DNA from: Flavobacterium subsaxonicum WB 4.1-42 = DSM 21790
GTDB lineage: Bacteria > Bacteroidota > Bacteroidia > Flavobacteriales > Flavobacteriaceae
Direction of reading: 5' to 3'
Length of the DNA stretch: 64,000 bases
Assembly (NCBI RefSeq): GCF_000422725.1
Contig: NZ_AUGP01000018.1
Coordinates: 1-64,000, forward strand
In this document: one piece after another, positions 18,587 through 26,404 of the stretch
How the letters are laid out: every line of letters starts with the position of its first letter
How positions within the stretch are numbered: the first letter of the stretch is position 1
Made by a program: the position numbers and the translations under genes
Notes under the pieces: generated by a model
Databases searched by the model: none
Told to the model about the DNA's origin: nothing
The model's input: the letters and a program-made list of their open reading frames with translations, nothing else

Positions 18587-18664
18587 GGGCGATTAGCTCA
18601 GTTGGTTCAGAGCATCTCGTTTACACCGAGAGGGTCGGGGGTTCGAATCCCTCATCGCCCACCA
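18587..18664 (+). tRNA. tRNA-Val (anticodon TAC)
   Basis: A 78-base cloverleaf. The acceptor stem is GGGCGAT / ATCGCCC, the D-arm GCTC...GAGC, the anticodon stem TCTCG / CGAGA with loop TTTACAC, the T-arm GGGGG TTCGAAT CCCTC, then discriminator A and an encoded CCA. Its 3' half is the attachment site of the following island, and the integration leaves the tRNA whole. Confidence 0.97.
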
Positions 18665-18665
18665 C
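18641..18665 (+). repeat. Left attachment site (attL)
   Basis: The 25 bases from the T-loop through the CCA end of tRNA-Val plus one base (GTTCGAATCC...CCACCAC) recur exactly at 48137-48161. The sequences diverge immediately outside on both sides, which defines the crossover core. Confidence 0.92.
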
Positions 18666-18705
18666 AATTAAGCTTTATATCATTATAAAGTACATTAAAA
18701 CAATG

Positions 18706-18740
18706 AAAACCTGCAAGTTACGGCTTTGCAGGTTTTTTAT
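18706..18740 (+). terminator. Element-borne terminator behind tRNA-Val
   Basis: An 11-bp stem (AAAACCTGCAA / TTGCAGGTTTT) with a 9-base loop is followed by T. It lies inside the island and stands in for the tRNA's original terminator, which insertion moved to beyond the right att site. Confidence 0.8.
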
Positions 18741-18785
18741 TTTTACCCCTGCACCATCAAAATTTTCAAAAATACACAAAGTTTT

Positions 18786-18831
18786 TGTGGCAAATCTGTG
18801 GCAATTTAAAATTGCAAAAAAAAATGCCACA
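18786..18831 (+). repeat. Repeated TGTGGCAA motifs near attL (possible integrase arm sites)
   Basis: TGTGGCAA occurs at 18786-18793 and 18797-18804, and its inverted core TGCCACA at 18825-18831. The same motif is near the right end (48065-48072). Repeats placed like this next to att cores usually bind the integrase arm-binding domain. The assignment is inference. Confidence 0.5.
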
Positions 18832-18935
18832 AAAAATGCCTTAAGTTTTTGATTATCAACATGTAAAGCTGCTTAACGACTTGATTTGAAAGCACTATAA
18901 TTCGACCTTTATTAATTTTTTAAAACGTTGAATTT

Positions 18936-20288
18936 ATGTTAGAGAACAGTTTCGGAATCACCTTCTTTTTGAAGAGTTCCACAAGTAAGACAAATGTTAG
19001 GTATATTTACCTTAGAATCACAGTAGATGGGATACCCAAAGAGACGTCTACCAAACGCAAATGGGTAACAGACCGCTGGGATCAAAAAACAGAGCGGGCT
19101 ACGGGCGGGAAAGAGGATGCAAAAAATTTAAATTTCTTCCTTGATGCAATGCACATGAAGATCCAACAACACAAAAGCGAGTTAATGCTTGCAGGCCAAC
19201 TACTCACGACCCAAAAGCTGATGGATTTTGTAATGGGTAAGAATGTTTCTAAGGCAACAATCGTTCAGGAGTTCCAAAAGCACAATGATGAATTATTGGC
19301 TTTAGTTGAAAAGGGCGAGTACGCCATAGGTACGCATGTGCGTTTTAAAATTGCCAAAAAGCACCTCAAGGAATATCTGCACTACAAATATAATGTTGAG
19401 GATATGGATTTCCGTGAGCTTAATTTTGAGTTCGTAAAGGATTATGAGTTTTACCTAAAAACGGTTAAAAACATCAGCCACAATACAGCGGTGAAGTACA
19501 TTACCAATTTTAAGAAGATTGTATTACTCGCCATTGACAAGGAGATTATAGCAACTGACCCCTTCAAGCGGTTTAAGGCAAAGAAAATAAAAATTCATAA
19601 AAAGCCGCTTAGTTCCTATGAACTTGCACAATTGGAAAACCATACTTTTTTTACCCCACGCCTTGCTACGGTACGGGATATTTTTGTTTTCCAGTGCTAT
19701 ACAGGGTTGGCCTATATCGATGCCTTTAACCTTAAGAAATCGGATATAAAGTCAGGGATAGATGGCGAAATGTGGATTATTACCGAAAGGCAAAAAACCG
19801 GTAGTAATATTAATGTACCACTTTTGCCGAAAGCGAAAGCCGTCATGGAACGCTACAAAGACCACCCGCTTTGCTTACAAAGAAATTCTGTGCTGCCGGT
19901 AACCTCCAACCAAAAGATGAATGCCTATCTGAAAGAAATAGCTGACCTCTGCGGCATAGAAAGCGTCCTGAACACCCACAAGGCCAGGCGTACTTTCGGA
20001 AGCACTGTAACGCTCAATAATGATGTGCCAATCCATGTAGTAAAAGAGTTGCTTGGGCATCAATCGGTAAAGCAAACTGAAGAGTATGCTATAACTGAAC
20101 AACAATCCGTTGGAAGGGAAATGAAGCAGTTACAGCAGAGATTACGTCAAAAAGCTGAATTGCCGGATGCCCCACTGCCACCAGATGTTTTAAGAATGCA
20201 GGAAGAGATTGTTTCTCTGAGAAAACAATTAGGAATGGACAGTTCTACTAAACCTGAAATCAAAAGTGTTCTCAGGATATGTAAATAA
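18936..20288 (+). CDS. Tyrosine-type site-specific integrase
   Basis: A 450-residue recombinase. The N-terminal arm-binding region (about 5-95) is the beta-rich type of Bacteroidota integrases, then comes a SAM-like core-binding domain (about 115-205) and the catalytic domain (about 215-400). H348 and R351 lie in THKARRTF, a GHQS motif follows, and the nucleophile is Y384 (EEYAI). The first catalytic Arg is Ala in TGLAYIDAF, a substitution seen in many Bacteroidota integrases, so it is not evidence of inactivity. It has a C-terminal helical tail. It should carry out integration and excision at tRNA-Val. No excisionase gene is recognisable nearby. Confidence 0.93.
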   Translation: MLENSFGITFFLKSSTSKTNVRYIYLRITVDGIPKETSTKRKWVTDRWDQKTERATGGKEDAKNLNFFLDAMHMKIQQHKSELMLAGQLLTTQKLMDFVMGKNVSKATIVQEFQKHNDELLALVEKGEYAIGTHVRFKIAKKHLKEYLHYKYNVEDMDFRELNFEFVKDYEFYLKTVKNISHNTAVKYITNFKKIVLLAIDKEIIATDPFKRFKAKKIKIHKKPLSSYELAQLENHTFFTPRLATVRDIFVFQCYTGLAYIDAFNLKKSDIKSGIDGEMWIITERQKTGSNINVPLLPKAKAVMERYKDHPLCLQRNSVLPVTSNQKMNAYLKEIADLCGIESVLNTHKARRTFGSTVTLNNDVPIHVVKELLGHQSVKQTEEYAITEQQSVGREMKQLQQRLRQKAELPDAPLPPDVLRMQEEIVSLRKQLGMDSSTKPEIKSVLRICK

Positions 20289-20419
20289 GTCTTTGCAGGC
20301 TTGTTTAAGTTTCGTGCATTTAATATTTTTTTGTTAGCCAGGGTAAGTAATCTCTAATAATTTCAGTTAAGGAATTATGGGTTTAAGCTGTAGTAGTAAA
20401 ATTAGTATCATTTTTTAAT

Positions 20420-20457
20420 CAGTTGAAAAATACCTACATATAGGTATTTTTCAACTG
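20420..20457. repeat. 17-bp perfect inverted repeat
   Basis: CAGTTGAAAAATACCTA and its exact complement are separated by a 4-base loop (CATA), 130 bases after the integrase stop and 89 before the next start. It may be a terminator, although no T run follows the stem, or an operator or processing site. Confidence 0.7.
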
Positions 20458-20545
20458 TTAATTAGGTCTTAATTTTATGCCGTACCTATTTGAATACTAA
20501 TTAAGTAATTTGTAAAATTCTTAAATAAACCTCATCAACACAACC

Positions 20546-22867
20546 ATGAAAATAGCAGCAACAATTACACTTTTATTATCTATAGTTATTACGTATGGAC
20601 AACAAAATATCGTTTATCAAAACGGTCAAATACCTTCAATAAAAATTGGAAGTCCAATAAAACTTTTGCTACTGGCTCAAACTGAAGAATCAAAATTTTT
20701 CTTGAGTGATAAAAAATTTGAAATTCGTATTGGTAACAGTATAATGAGCTCTGATAAATATAAAGTTTCGTCGGTCGACAATACTAATTTTATAGTAGAG
20801 TTTAATAGTCCCGAAGAAATGGGACTATTAGGCCAAAACAAAGATTTGTTATTATCTAATGGAGTTAAAGACTACAATTTGAAAATTAGTTTTTACGCAG
20901 ACCCTCCTGTTATGAAAAATATGCGTTCGTCCAATACGCAGAATACCTCAACCATGATATTTTATAATGATATCGGCGATTATCAAGATATTATTATTGA
21001 AGTGGATGATGTGACCAAAGTAAAGAAGATAAAATTTACAGATGGAAATTTACAGATCAAGGGATCAGGTAATACTAATGAAATTGACTATTCGAATTCG
21101 GATTTTAGGACCGATATTCCAAATAATCTAATTTATATAAAGGCAAGCTTAAAAAATGTTCAAAGCCTTAGTTTCATAATGACTTATTTAGACTCGAGTT
21201 TTAATGATACTCCTACCAGTGAACAACTCGTGCCTAGAGATATAAATTTTCTGGCCAAATACCCCGGTGGAGCTATGTCAGTCACCCCCAAAATATTTTA
21301 TGCGGACGATTTCAATATTGAAAATGCGACTCCAGACCTTACTCTTGATTTGAGTTCTTCTGGACGTGACGGTTTAAACTATGATTTTTCTTTAGTTAAC
21401 AGCATAGCAGGTTCAAATCTTCCTTCACAAAACATTAATATAAAAAGCTTAAATACGAACAGGGCTTCTTATAATGTAGGTAAACCAATTATAGTTTCTC
21501 TTCCTACCACTATCACTACAGGGCGATACATAGTTATGGCAGCTCCGGGCGGAAATGTTATTAATGCATTGCGCAGTGAAATTGTAGTTTTACCCCAACC
21601 GTCTATTAATGGTATAGTCGTGCGTAATGCTGTTAATAATAATGAACTGGTACGAAAAAAAGGAAACACTTATACCATAACTGTTAAAGGTCCAAAATTG
21701 CAGCAAATGCAAGATTTAAAATATTATATGGTATGTAAAACCAATCCATCTGTAAAGATTTATTCCTTAACACCTGATGCAGCAATTTTAGAAGATGCTG
21801 TAAATATAACTCTTAATTTTGGAGATGATAATTTTCATCTTATCGATGCCGGAGATTACGAGATAAGGATAGCAAGGCGGGTACCGGGAGGCTTTGAAAA
21901 AACTTACTTAAATGACTATACCATTAAAGTAGTTTACCCTAAACTTATGGCGTCTAATCAGACTTTGCCTGATTATGTGGGATTAAGTAATACAGCTGTT
22001 TTTTATGATAGTAAAATCTTTTTTAAAGATGAAAAAAATGGAAAAAGAAAACTTTTAAAGCCTGAAAGTCCCATAATATTGAAAATCAAACCCTCACCTG
22101 AAATTGTTGAAAAAGGGCCACAATACCTTAATGTGGAGGCTGTTTATTACCAATCAAATGGCAATAAAACAACGGTTACTTGGACTGAGGGGGATTCCAA
22201 TTCGTTAATTGTCAAAGATCAGGATGTTACATACAATTTAAAAGCAGCATTTAATTTACAAGATAGTGAGCCATTAAATATTGGTGAAAAAATCGTAGTT
22301 AGCGTAAGACATTCTCCCATCGTTTACGGGAAAAATAATACAGATGAGAAACAGACTTTCATTTATTATAGAAAGGATAGTTTTATCGAACGAATAGGTT
22401 TTACCGCTTCTTTGCCACCTTACATAGCCGTTGGGCGAAGAGTTTCAAAAAAAACTGTAGTAAAAGATGATCAAGGAAATATTACAGATGTAACATTTGA
22501 TGAAAGTAGTAAAAAGTTCCAAATGCAAAACTTAGTGCTTAATGCAGGAATTGGATTTAAATTCAGGTTTAAGAAAGACAACTACGAGCCTTCAAATTTT
22601 GCCCTAGGCGCCTATGTTATGGGGTTAAACTTCGCTGATTCTGATAATAGCGACGACCAATTAAACAATCCTGAAAGCAATGATTTTGTTAGAAACAGAT
22701 CGTTTAATGCAATGATATTAGGACAATTTGACATTGTTAATTTAGATGTACTTAACGCAAAGATACCTGTATACCTCGGGCCTGCATATATTTTTGATCC
22801 TCTTGACAACGGATCTAAATTTGCTTGGGTATTTGGTTTAGGTATTGATATTACTATAGGCGATTAG
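20546..22867 (+). CDS. Secreted envelope protein, unknown function
   Basis: A 773-residue protein with a signal peptide (MKIAATITLLLSIVITYGQ). The middle is beta-rich, Ig-like stretches (strands such as YTITVKGPKLQQMQDLKYYMV). From about residue 610 the chain becomes barrel-like (IGFTASLPPYIAVGRR, LVLNAGIGFKFRF, FALGAYVMGLNFA, VYLGPAYIF) and ends FAWVFGLGIDITIGD, as outer-membrane beta-barrels do. I recognise no named family. It could be an outer-membrane adhesin or receptor carried by the island. The gene ends 2 bases before the oppositely oriented 119-residue gene. Confidence 0.7.
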   Translation: MKIAATITLLLSIVITYGQQNIVYQNGQIPSIKIGSPIKLLLLAQTEESKFFLSDKKFEIRIGNSIMSSDKYKVSSVDNTNFIVEFNSPEEMGLLGQNKDLLLSNGVKDYNLKISFYADPPVMKNMRSSNTQNTSTMIFYNDIGDYQDIIIEVDDVTKVKKIKFTDGNLQIKGSGNTNEIDYSNSDFRTDIPNNLIYIKASLKNVQSLSFIMTYLDSSFNDTPTSEQLVPRDINFLAKYPGGAMSVTPKIFYADDFNIENATPDLTLDLSSSGRDGLNYDFSLVNSIAGSNLPSQNINIKSLNTNRASYNVGKPIIVSLPTTITTGRYIVMAAPGGNVINALRSEIVVLPQPSINGIVVRNAVNNNELVRKKGNTYTITVKGPKLQQMQDLKYYMVCKTNPSVKIYSLTPDAAILEDAVNITLNFGDDNFHLIDAGDYEIRIARRVPGGFEKTYLNDYTIKVVYPKLMASNQTLPDYVGLSNTAVFYDSKIFFKDEKNGKRKLLKPESPIILKIKPSPEIVEKGPQYLNVEAVYYQSNGNKTTVTWTEGDSNSLIVKDQDVTYNLKAAFNLQDSEPLNIGEKIVVSVRHSPIVYGKNNTDEKQTFIYYRKDSFIERIGFTASLPPYIAVGRRVSKKTVVKDDQGNITDVTFDESSKKFQMQNLVLNAGIGFKFRFKKDNYEPSNFALGAYVMGLNFADSDNSDDQLNNPESNDFVRNRSFNAMILGQFDIVNLDVLNAKIPVYLGPAYIFDPLDNGSKFAWVFGLGIDITIGD

Positions 22868-22869
22868 AT

Positions 22870-23229
22870 TTATAAATTGATGATTTTAACTACAGTATAG
22901 GCTGTATCGTTTTTAAACAATGGCCTGCCTGTCAAATACCATTTCAGGTAATAAAGGTTACCGTCTTTTAGTTTATGGATCACGTCCGCACTGTCTATAA
23001 TTTTATAGGGCATCTGTACCGAATGTCTTTCAAACAATTTTTCAGCACGGTCATACATTTCTGAGGCGATCTCGTAGAAATTTCCTTCCATGATAATAGT
23101 CAGTATATCGCTCGTTTTGCCTGCTGTATTGGATTCATGCAAGGTGACAGCAGTTACATCCATTAAAACCTTAAGGTCATTGATCAGTGCTTCAAATTCT
23201 TTTTCCGGTGGAATTACAATTGCATCCAT
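22870..23229 (-). CDS. Hypothetical protein, 119 residues
   Basis: A small cytoplasmic acidic protein without signal or membrane segment. Helices (EFEALINDLKVLMDV, FYEIASEMYDRAEKLFERH) alternate with strands (DILTIIMEGN, TAYTVVKIINL). I recognise no family. It is divergent from the XRE regulator gene with about 170 bases between starts, an arrangement often seen for regulator and target; nothing else links them. Confidence 0.65.
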   Translation of the reverse strand: MDAIVIPPEKEFEALINDLKVLMDVTAVTLHESNTAGKTSDILTIIMEGNFYEIASEMYDRAEKLFERHSVQMPYKIIDSADVIHKLKDGNLYYLKWYLTGRPLFKNDTAYTVVKIINL

Positions 23230-23361
23230 AATTTTGATTTTTACCTGTTGAACATTCTTTTAAATTTGTATTTTTGTAATGACCAGCAAGTAAAAAAGAC
23301 TTTAAGGTGTACCGAATCAATTTGTTGTGTATGGTACATTTTTGACCATGTATTTTACATC

Positions 23362-23393
23362 TTGGAGAATAACACACCTAAATATTACCTTTG
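23362..23393 (+). promoter_or_regulatory. Promoter abutting the XRE start codon
   Basis: TTG (23362-23364), 21 bases, then TACCTTTG (23386-23393). The -7 box ends only 4 bases before the ATG at 23398, so transcription should begin at or next to the start codon, giving a leaderless or nearly leaderless message. Confidence 0.55.
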
Positions 23394-23397
23394 ACTT

Positions 23398-23775
23398 ATG
23401 AGTACTACAGCAAAACCAAACCATATAGGACGTAAAATCAGCCGTATCCGTGAACTTCGCGATATGAAGCAGGAGGCTTTGGCGTTGGCTTTAGGAACGA
23501 ACCAACAGGCAATATCCATTATGGAAAATAGTGAAACTATTGAGGAAGAGAAATTAGTAGAGGTTGCAAAAGCTTTGGGCGTTAGTGTTGAAGCTATCAA
23601 GAATTTCTCTGAGGAAGGAGTTATCAATTATTTTAATAATTTTTATGATAATAGCCAAGGTACTGTAGGAAATTATCACTGTACATTTAATCCCTTAGAT
23701 AAGCTAATAGAGGCTTATGAGGAAAATAAAAAGCTTTACGAGCGTTTGTTGGAAGCAGAAAAAAATAGAAGATAG
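23398..23775 (+). CDS. XRE-family transcriptional regulator of the island
   Basis: A 125-residue protein. A Cro/C1 helix-turn-helix spans about 10-72 (IGRKISRIRELRDMKQEALA, TNQQAISIMENSE), and the C-terminal helix (PLDKLIEAYEENKKLYERLLEAEK) is a likely coiled coil. Regulators of this exact build are frequent in Bacteroidota mobile elements and typically end in a longer LEAEKDKVAYLEKL-like tail. Here the reading frame stops after LEAEKNRR, and tail-like codons follow out of frame, so the end may have been trimmed by an indel. A decayed relative of this gene end, with the same terminator type, lies at 36584-36750. Confidence 0.88.
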   Translation: MSTTAKPNHIGRKISRIRELRDMKQEALALALGTNQQAISIMENSETIEEEKLVEVAKALGVSVEAIKNFSEEGVINYFNNFYDNSQGTVGNYHCTFNPLDKLIEAYEENKKLYERLLEAEKNRR

Positions 23776-23825
23776 TCTCGTAAGAGCTTATAAATAAAAT
23801 AGCAGCTTAATGTGCTGTGAATGAT

Positions 23826-23855
23826 AGAGACTGCTGAGAGGCGGTCTCTTCTTTA
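23826..23855 (+). terminator. Terminator after the XRE gene
   Basis: A stem of AGAGACTGC / GCGGTCTCT (one G-T pair) with a TGAGAG loop is followed by TCTTTATTT. It is nearly the same hairpin as at 36725-36750. Confidence 0.75.
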
Positions 23856-23923
23856 TTTAAACAATAAATTTATCATAAGGATATTTCTAATAAAAATGTA
23901 AATTTCCAGAAAATTAAAACATC

Positions 23924-24691
23924 ATGGATGTCGCCAAACAGTTGTACGCAATAGAAGAGATAAATGCAATTTTTGAAAACAAAGGGTTTGATTTTACTTT
24001 CGAGCAACTGTTAGAAAGCAATGACGATGATATTAACTGGTGGATTAATCTAAGCTATGATTGGAAAATAATTATAGTTTATAATCACCATAGAAATTCT
24101 ACAACCAGTATAAGTAAGATTAACAACTTTGATTCTATAATCACTACGATTAATAGCTGTAAAAAAATTAAATTAAAAAATTTTTTAGCGGAATGTAAAC
24201 TTATGACAATATTTCATTGCAGCTGCTATGAAACATATTTTATACAGGATTTAAAGCCAATCTATTATTTGGTAAATCTTGAAAGGCTGTACTGTCAAGG
24301 TTTACAAGTTATCAACGAACAATCAATTTCATCTTTAAAAAATCTTACGTTTATAGACTTTAGAGGAAGCAATTTAGATTCTCTGGAAATGTTGGCAGAA
24401 ATAAAGGGTTTAGAAGATTTATACATTCAACGTACGGAAATAAAAAGCCTTAAGGGTATTGAAAATCTTACCTTCTTAAAAAAGATAAATTTTAGTAATA
24501 CATACGTTGATTCAATAGAGTATCTAAAGAATGCCACTAAATTAGAATATCTATCCTGCTTTCAAACATATGTTTACGATTTAGAACCTCTAAGAAATCT
24601 ACAAGAACTTAAAACTATTTTCCTCTATTCAACAAGAATTAATAATCTGGATGTGTTTCAGCAGTTTAAAACATTGATAGCATTAACATAA
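23924..24691 (+). CDS. Leucine-rich-repeat protein, truncated by frameshift
   Basis: A 255-residue reading frame. The N-terminal 110 residues are unassigned. From about 120 on come LRR units of the SDS22/LRR_4 type (LVNLERLYCQGLQVI, LKNLTFIDFRGSNLDSL, IKGLEDLYIQRTEIKSL, ATKLEYLSCFQTYVYDL, LQELKTIFLYSTRINNL). The frame ends in LIALT-stop, but the next frame continues the repeat (ISNTGVVDLLPLSNN), so one base is missing at about 24684-24686. No signal peptide; cytoplasmic. LRR proteins in such islands mostly serve as recognition modules. Biological role unknown; likely a recent pseudogene unless the indel is a sequencing error. Confidence 0.75.
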   Translation: MDVAKQLYAIEEINAIFENKGFDFTFEQLLESNDDDINWWINLSYDWKIIIVYNHHRNSTTSISKINNFDSIITTINSCKKIKLKNFLAECKLMTIFHCSCYETYFIQDLKPIYYLVNLERLYCQGLQVINEQSISSLKNLTFIDFRGSNLDSLEMLAEIKGLEDLYIQRTEIKSLKGIENLTFLKKINFSNTYVDSIEYLKNATKLEYLSCFQTYVYDLEPLRNLQELKTIFLYSTRINNLDVFQQFKTLIALT

Positions 24692-24879
24692 GTAATACAG
24701 GAGTAGTTGACTTACTGCCATTAAGTAACAATATAAATTTGTATAAAGTAGCCATAAAAGGGACTTCAGTACCAATTGAAAATAGTGATAGACTTAAGGC
24801 CTTAATACCTACTGTGGAGATTGATAGAGGAGAACCTAAAACAAACGGTTTGGTTAGGACATTTCGACAAACAAGGTAA
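24684..24879 (+). pseudogene. Out-of-frame 3' end of the LRR gene
   Basis: In the frame ATA AGT AAT ACA the sequence reads ISNTGVVDLLPLSNN, then LYKVAIKGTSVPIEN and RLKALIPTVEIDRGEP, to a stop at 24877-24879. The LRR spacing continues that of the upstream frame, so it belonged to the same gene. Adding one A (TTAAC to TTAAAC) would restore ...LIALNISNTG.... The last residues (KTNGLVRTFRQTR) look less natural and may follow a second lesion. Confidence 0.65.
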
Positions 24880-24986
24880 AAGAGTTTAAATATAAAAGCT
24901 AATATAACTACAATATTAAAAGCAATATGAGCCACTTCCTCGATAATTTTACAGAAAAGGACGTTAAGAATTTAGCAACTAACTAA

Positions 24987-25673
24987 TTGCTTTCCTACGA
25001 TTTTAATCAACTTGAAAACATAACGGATAAATGGGGATTTTTTCGACAGATATACATGGAGAATATATCGGGAATTTTGCAAACATCTGAAAATGATATT
25101 CGCAAGTGGGATCAGGCTTACTTGATAGATTGGCTGAGACATTTTTCACCAATTGAGAAATCTGCCTGGAATTCTATTCGCGGAATCGGCGGTATTGTAT
25201 TATATCCGCAGTTTCCTGTATTTAATTTCTTCATTGATTTTGCTAATCCGTATTTAAAAATTGGATTAGAACTGGATGGAAAAGACTATCATGACCCAGT
25301 AAAAGATTTAGAAAAAGATAAGAAACTTGGCAGATTAGGCTGGAAAATTTTTAGAGTAACAGGTAAAGAGGCTAATGCAGATTACTTGACCAATAATGAA
25401 TTGGACGAGCGAGGAATTACAGGATTACAAAAAAAGGAAGCTATTGAACATTGGATTTTAAACACTTGTGACGGGTTGTTAACGGCAGTAAAATACTGGT
25501 ACTTTTCAACACAGGAGGAGAAAGAAAAGAATTTTTGTTTCTATCTAAATCCGGAAGAAGATTCTGAGGATTATTATAGTGAAGAGAATGACGAAGAATT
25601 GGAAAAAATTGACTTCCATTCTTTGGCAAAATATACTTTAGAAAAGCATAATCTGGTGAAGTTTATAATTTAA
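24987..25673 (+). CDS. DUF559-like PD-(D/E)XK nuclease, 5' end interrupted
   Basis: A 228-residue frame opened by TTG. The centre has a Vsr/DUF559-type nuclease core: FFIDFANPYLKIGLELDGKDYH supplies the Asp and the E-x-D pair, followed by a basic-hydrophobic strand GWKIFRVTGKE. The acidic C-terminal tail has no clear family. The same frame continues upstream to an ATG at 24927 (MSHFLDNFTEKDVKNLATN), separated only by a TAA at 24984-24986. Either a nonsense mutation has split the gene or translation restarts at the TTG. It follows the damaged LRR gene by about 50 bases; the two may once have formed a unit. Confidence 0.7.
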   Translation: MLSYDFNQLENITDKWGFFRQIYMENISGILQTSENDIRKWDQAYLIDWLRHFSPIEKSAWNSIRGIGGIVLYPQFPVFNFFIDFANPYLKIGLELDGKDYHDPVKDLEKDKKLGRLGWKIFRVTGKEANADYLTNNELDERGITGLQKKEAIEHWILNTCDGLLTAVKYWYFSTQEEKEKNFCFYLNPEEDSEDYYSEENDEELEKIDFHSLAKYTLEKHNLVKFII

Positions 25674-25800
25674 GATTCCAAATTAGTTAGATACAGGTTC
25701 TAAATGTGCTCGTCGGGCTTAATTAAACTCAAGTTGCTATCAGTCGATATTTGAGGCTACATTTCACGTCAATGAATCTATGAATCAGGATATTTTCAAA

Positions 25801-26379
25801 TTAGGATTTGTTGTGTAGCCTATCATGGCATACTTTACAAACTGAAAGCAAATCCTCTAACTTTTCGTCAAATAGGTTCTCGTATGTGAGGTGATGAACT
25901 TCTTCAGCCGCACTTATTTTGCACACCTGGCATAAGTTATTATCTATAAATAATGCTTCAGTTCTTTTTAATTTCCATGCATGTGAATTAAGGTAGTTAT
26001 TATATTTACCATATTTCGAAGTATCAAAATTTAATTTCTTGACACATTCCCGTAAATAGATACTTTCCCTGCCTCTCTCTTCTTTCCATTTTTCGAAATT
26101 ATGATAACTAAATTCAGATCGGATTTCCTCAGAATATTTTTTTAAACTTAATGGTTTGTTTCTGTCAGTGCAACCTCCACAATTCAAACATTGCCTGTGC
26201 AATCTTTTTCTCGTATGATCTAAATGTTCAATTGTAACTATTAAATATGATTTCTTACAACAATCTTCAATTCTTATAGGTTGTAGATATAAGCAATCCG
26301 AGCATCTAAAAATGTCATGGAAATCGTGTTCAGATTTAAAAATAAAGTTCAAGCTGTTACATCTTATGCACTTTATCAT
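25801..26379 (-). CDS. HNH endonuclease with zinc ribbon
   Basis: A 192-residue protein. The N-terminal 35 residues hold paired CxxC motifs (CIRC, CSDC) typical of a zinc ribbon, and further Cys pairs (CLNC) follow at about residue 66. The C-terminal 60 residues form an HNH nuclease: CQVCKISAAEEVHHLTYENL, then LSVCKVCHDRLH, with the catalytic His pair and a structural zinc site of four Cys. Likely cuts DNA; could be a restriction-type or homing-type nuclease. It lies 25 bases downstream of the YhcG gene on the same strand, so they may share a transcript. Confidence 0.85.
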   Translation of the reverse strand: MIKCIRCNSLNFIFKSEHDFHDIFRCSDCLYLQPIRIEDCCKKSYLIVTIEHLDHTRKRLHRQCLNCGGCTDRNKPLSLKKYSEEIRSEFSYHNFEKWKEERGRESIYLRECVKKLNFDTSKYGKYNNYLNSHAWKLKRTEALFIDNNLCQVCKISAAEEVHHLTYENLFDEKLEDLLSVCKVCHDRLHNKS

Positions 26380-26404
26380 TTGTATAGTGTTAGAAAATTA
26401 TGAG

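Noticed and set aside
18936..20288. Integrase inactive because the first catalytic Arg is Ala
   Set aside because: This change is common in Bacteroidota integrases, and the H-x-x-R and Tyr residues are intact.
24984..24989. The in-frame TAA in the DUF559-like gene as a recoded codon
   Set aside because: Known recoding to selenocysteine or pyrrolysine uses TGA or TAG, and no supporting RNA structure is seen; mutation or restart is simpler.
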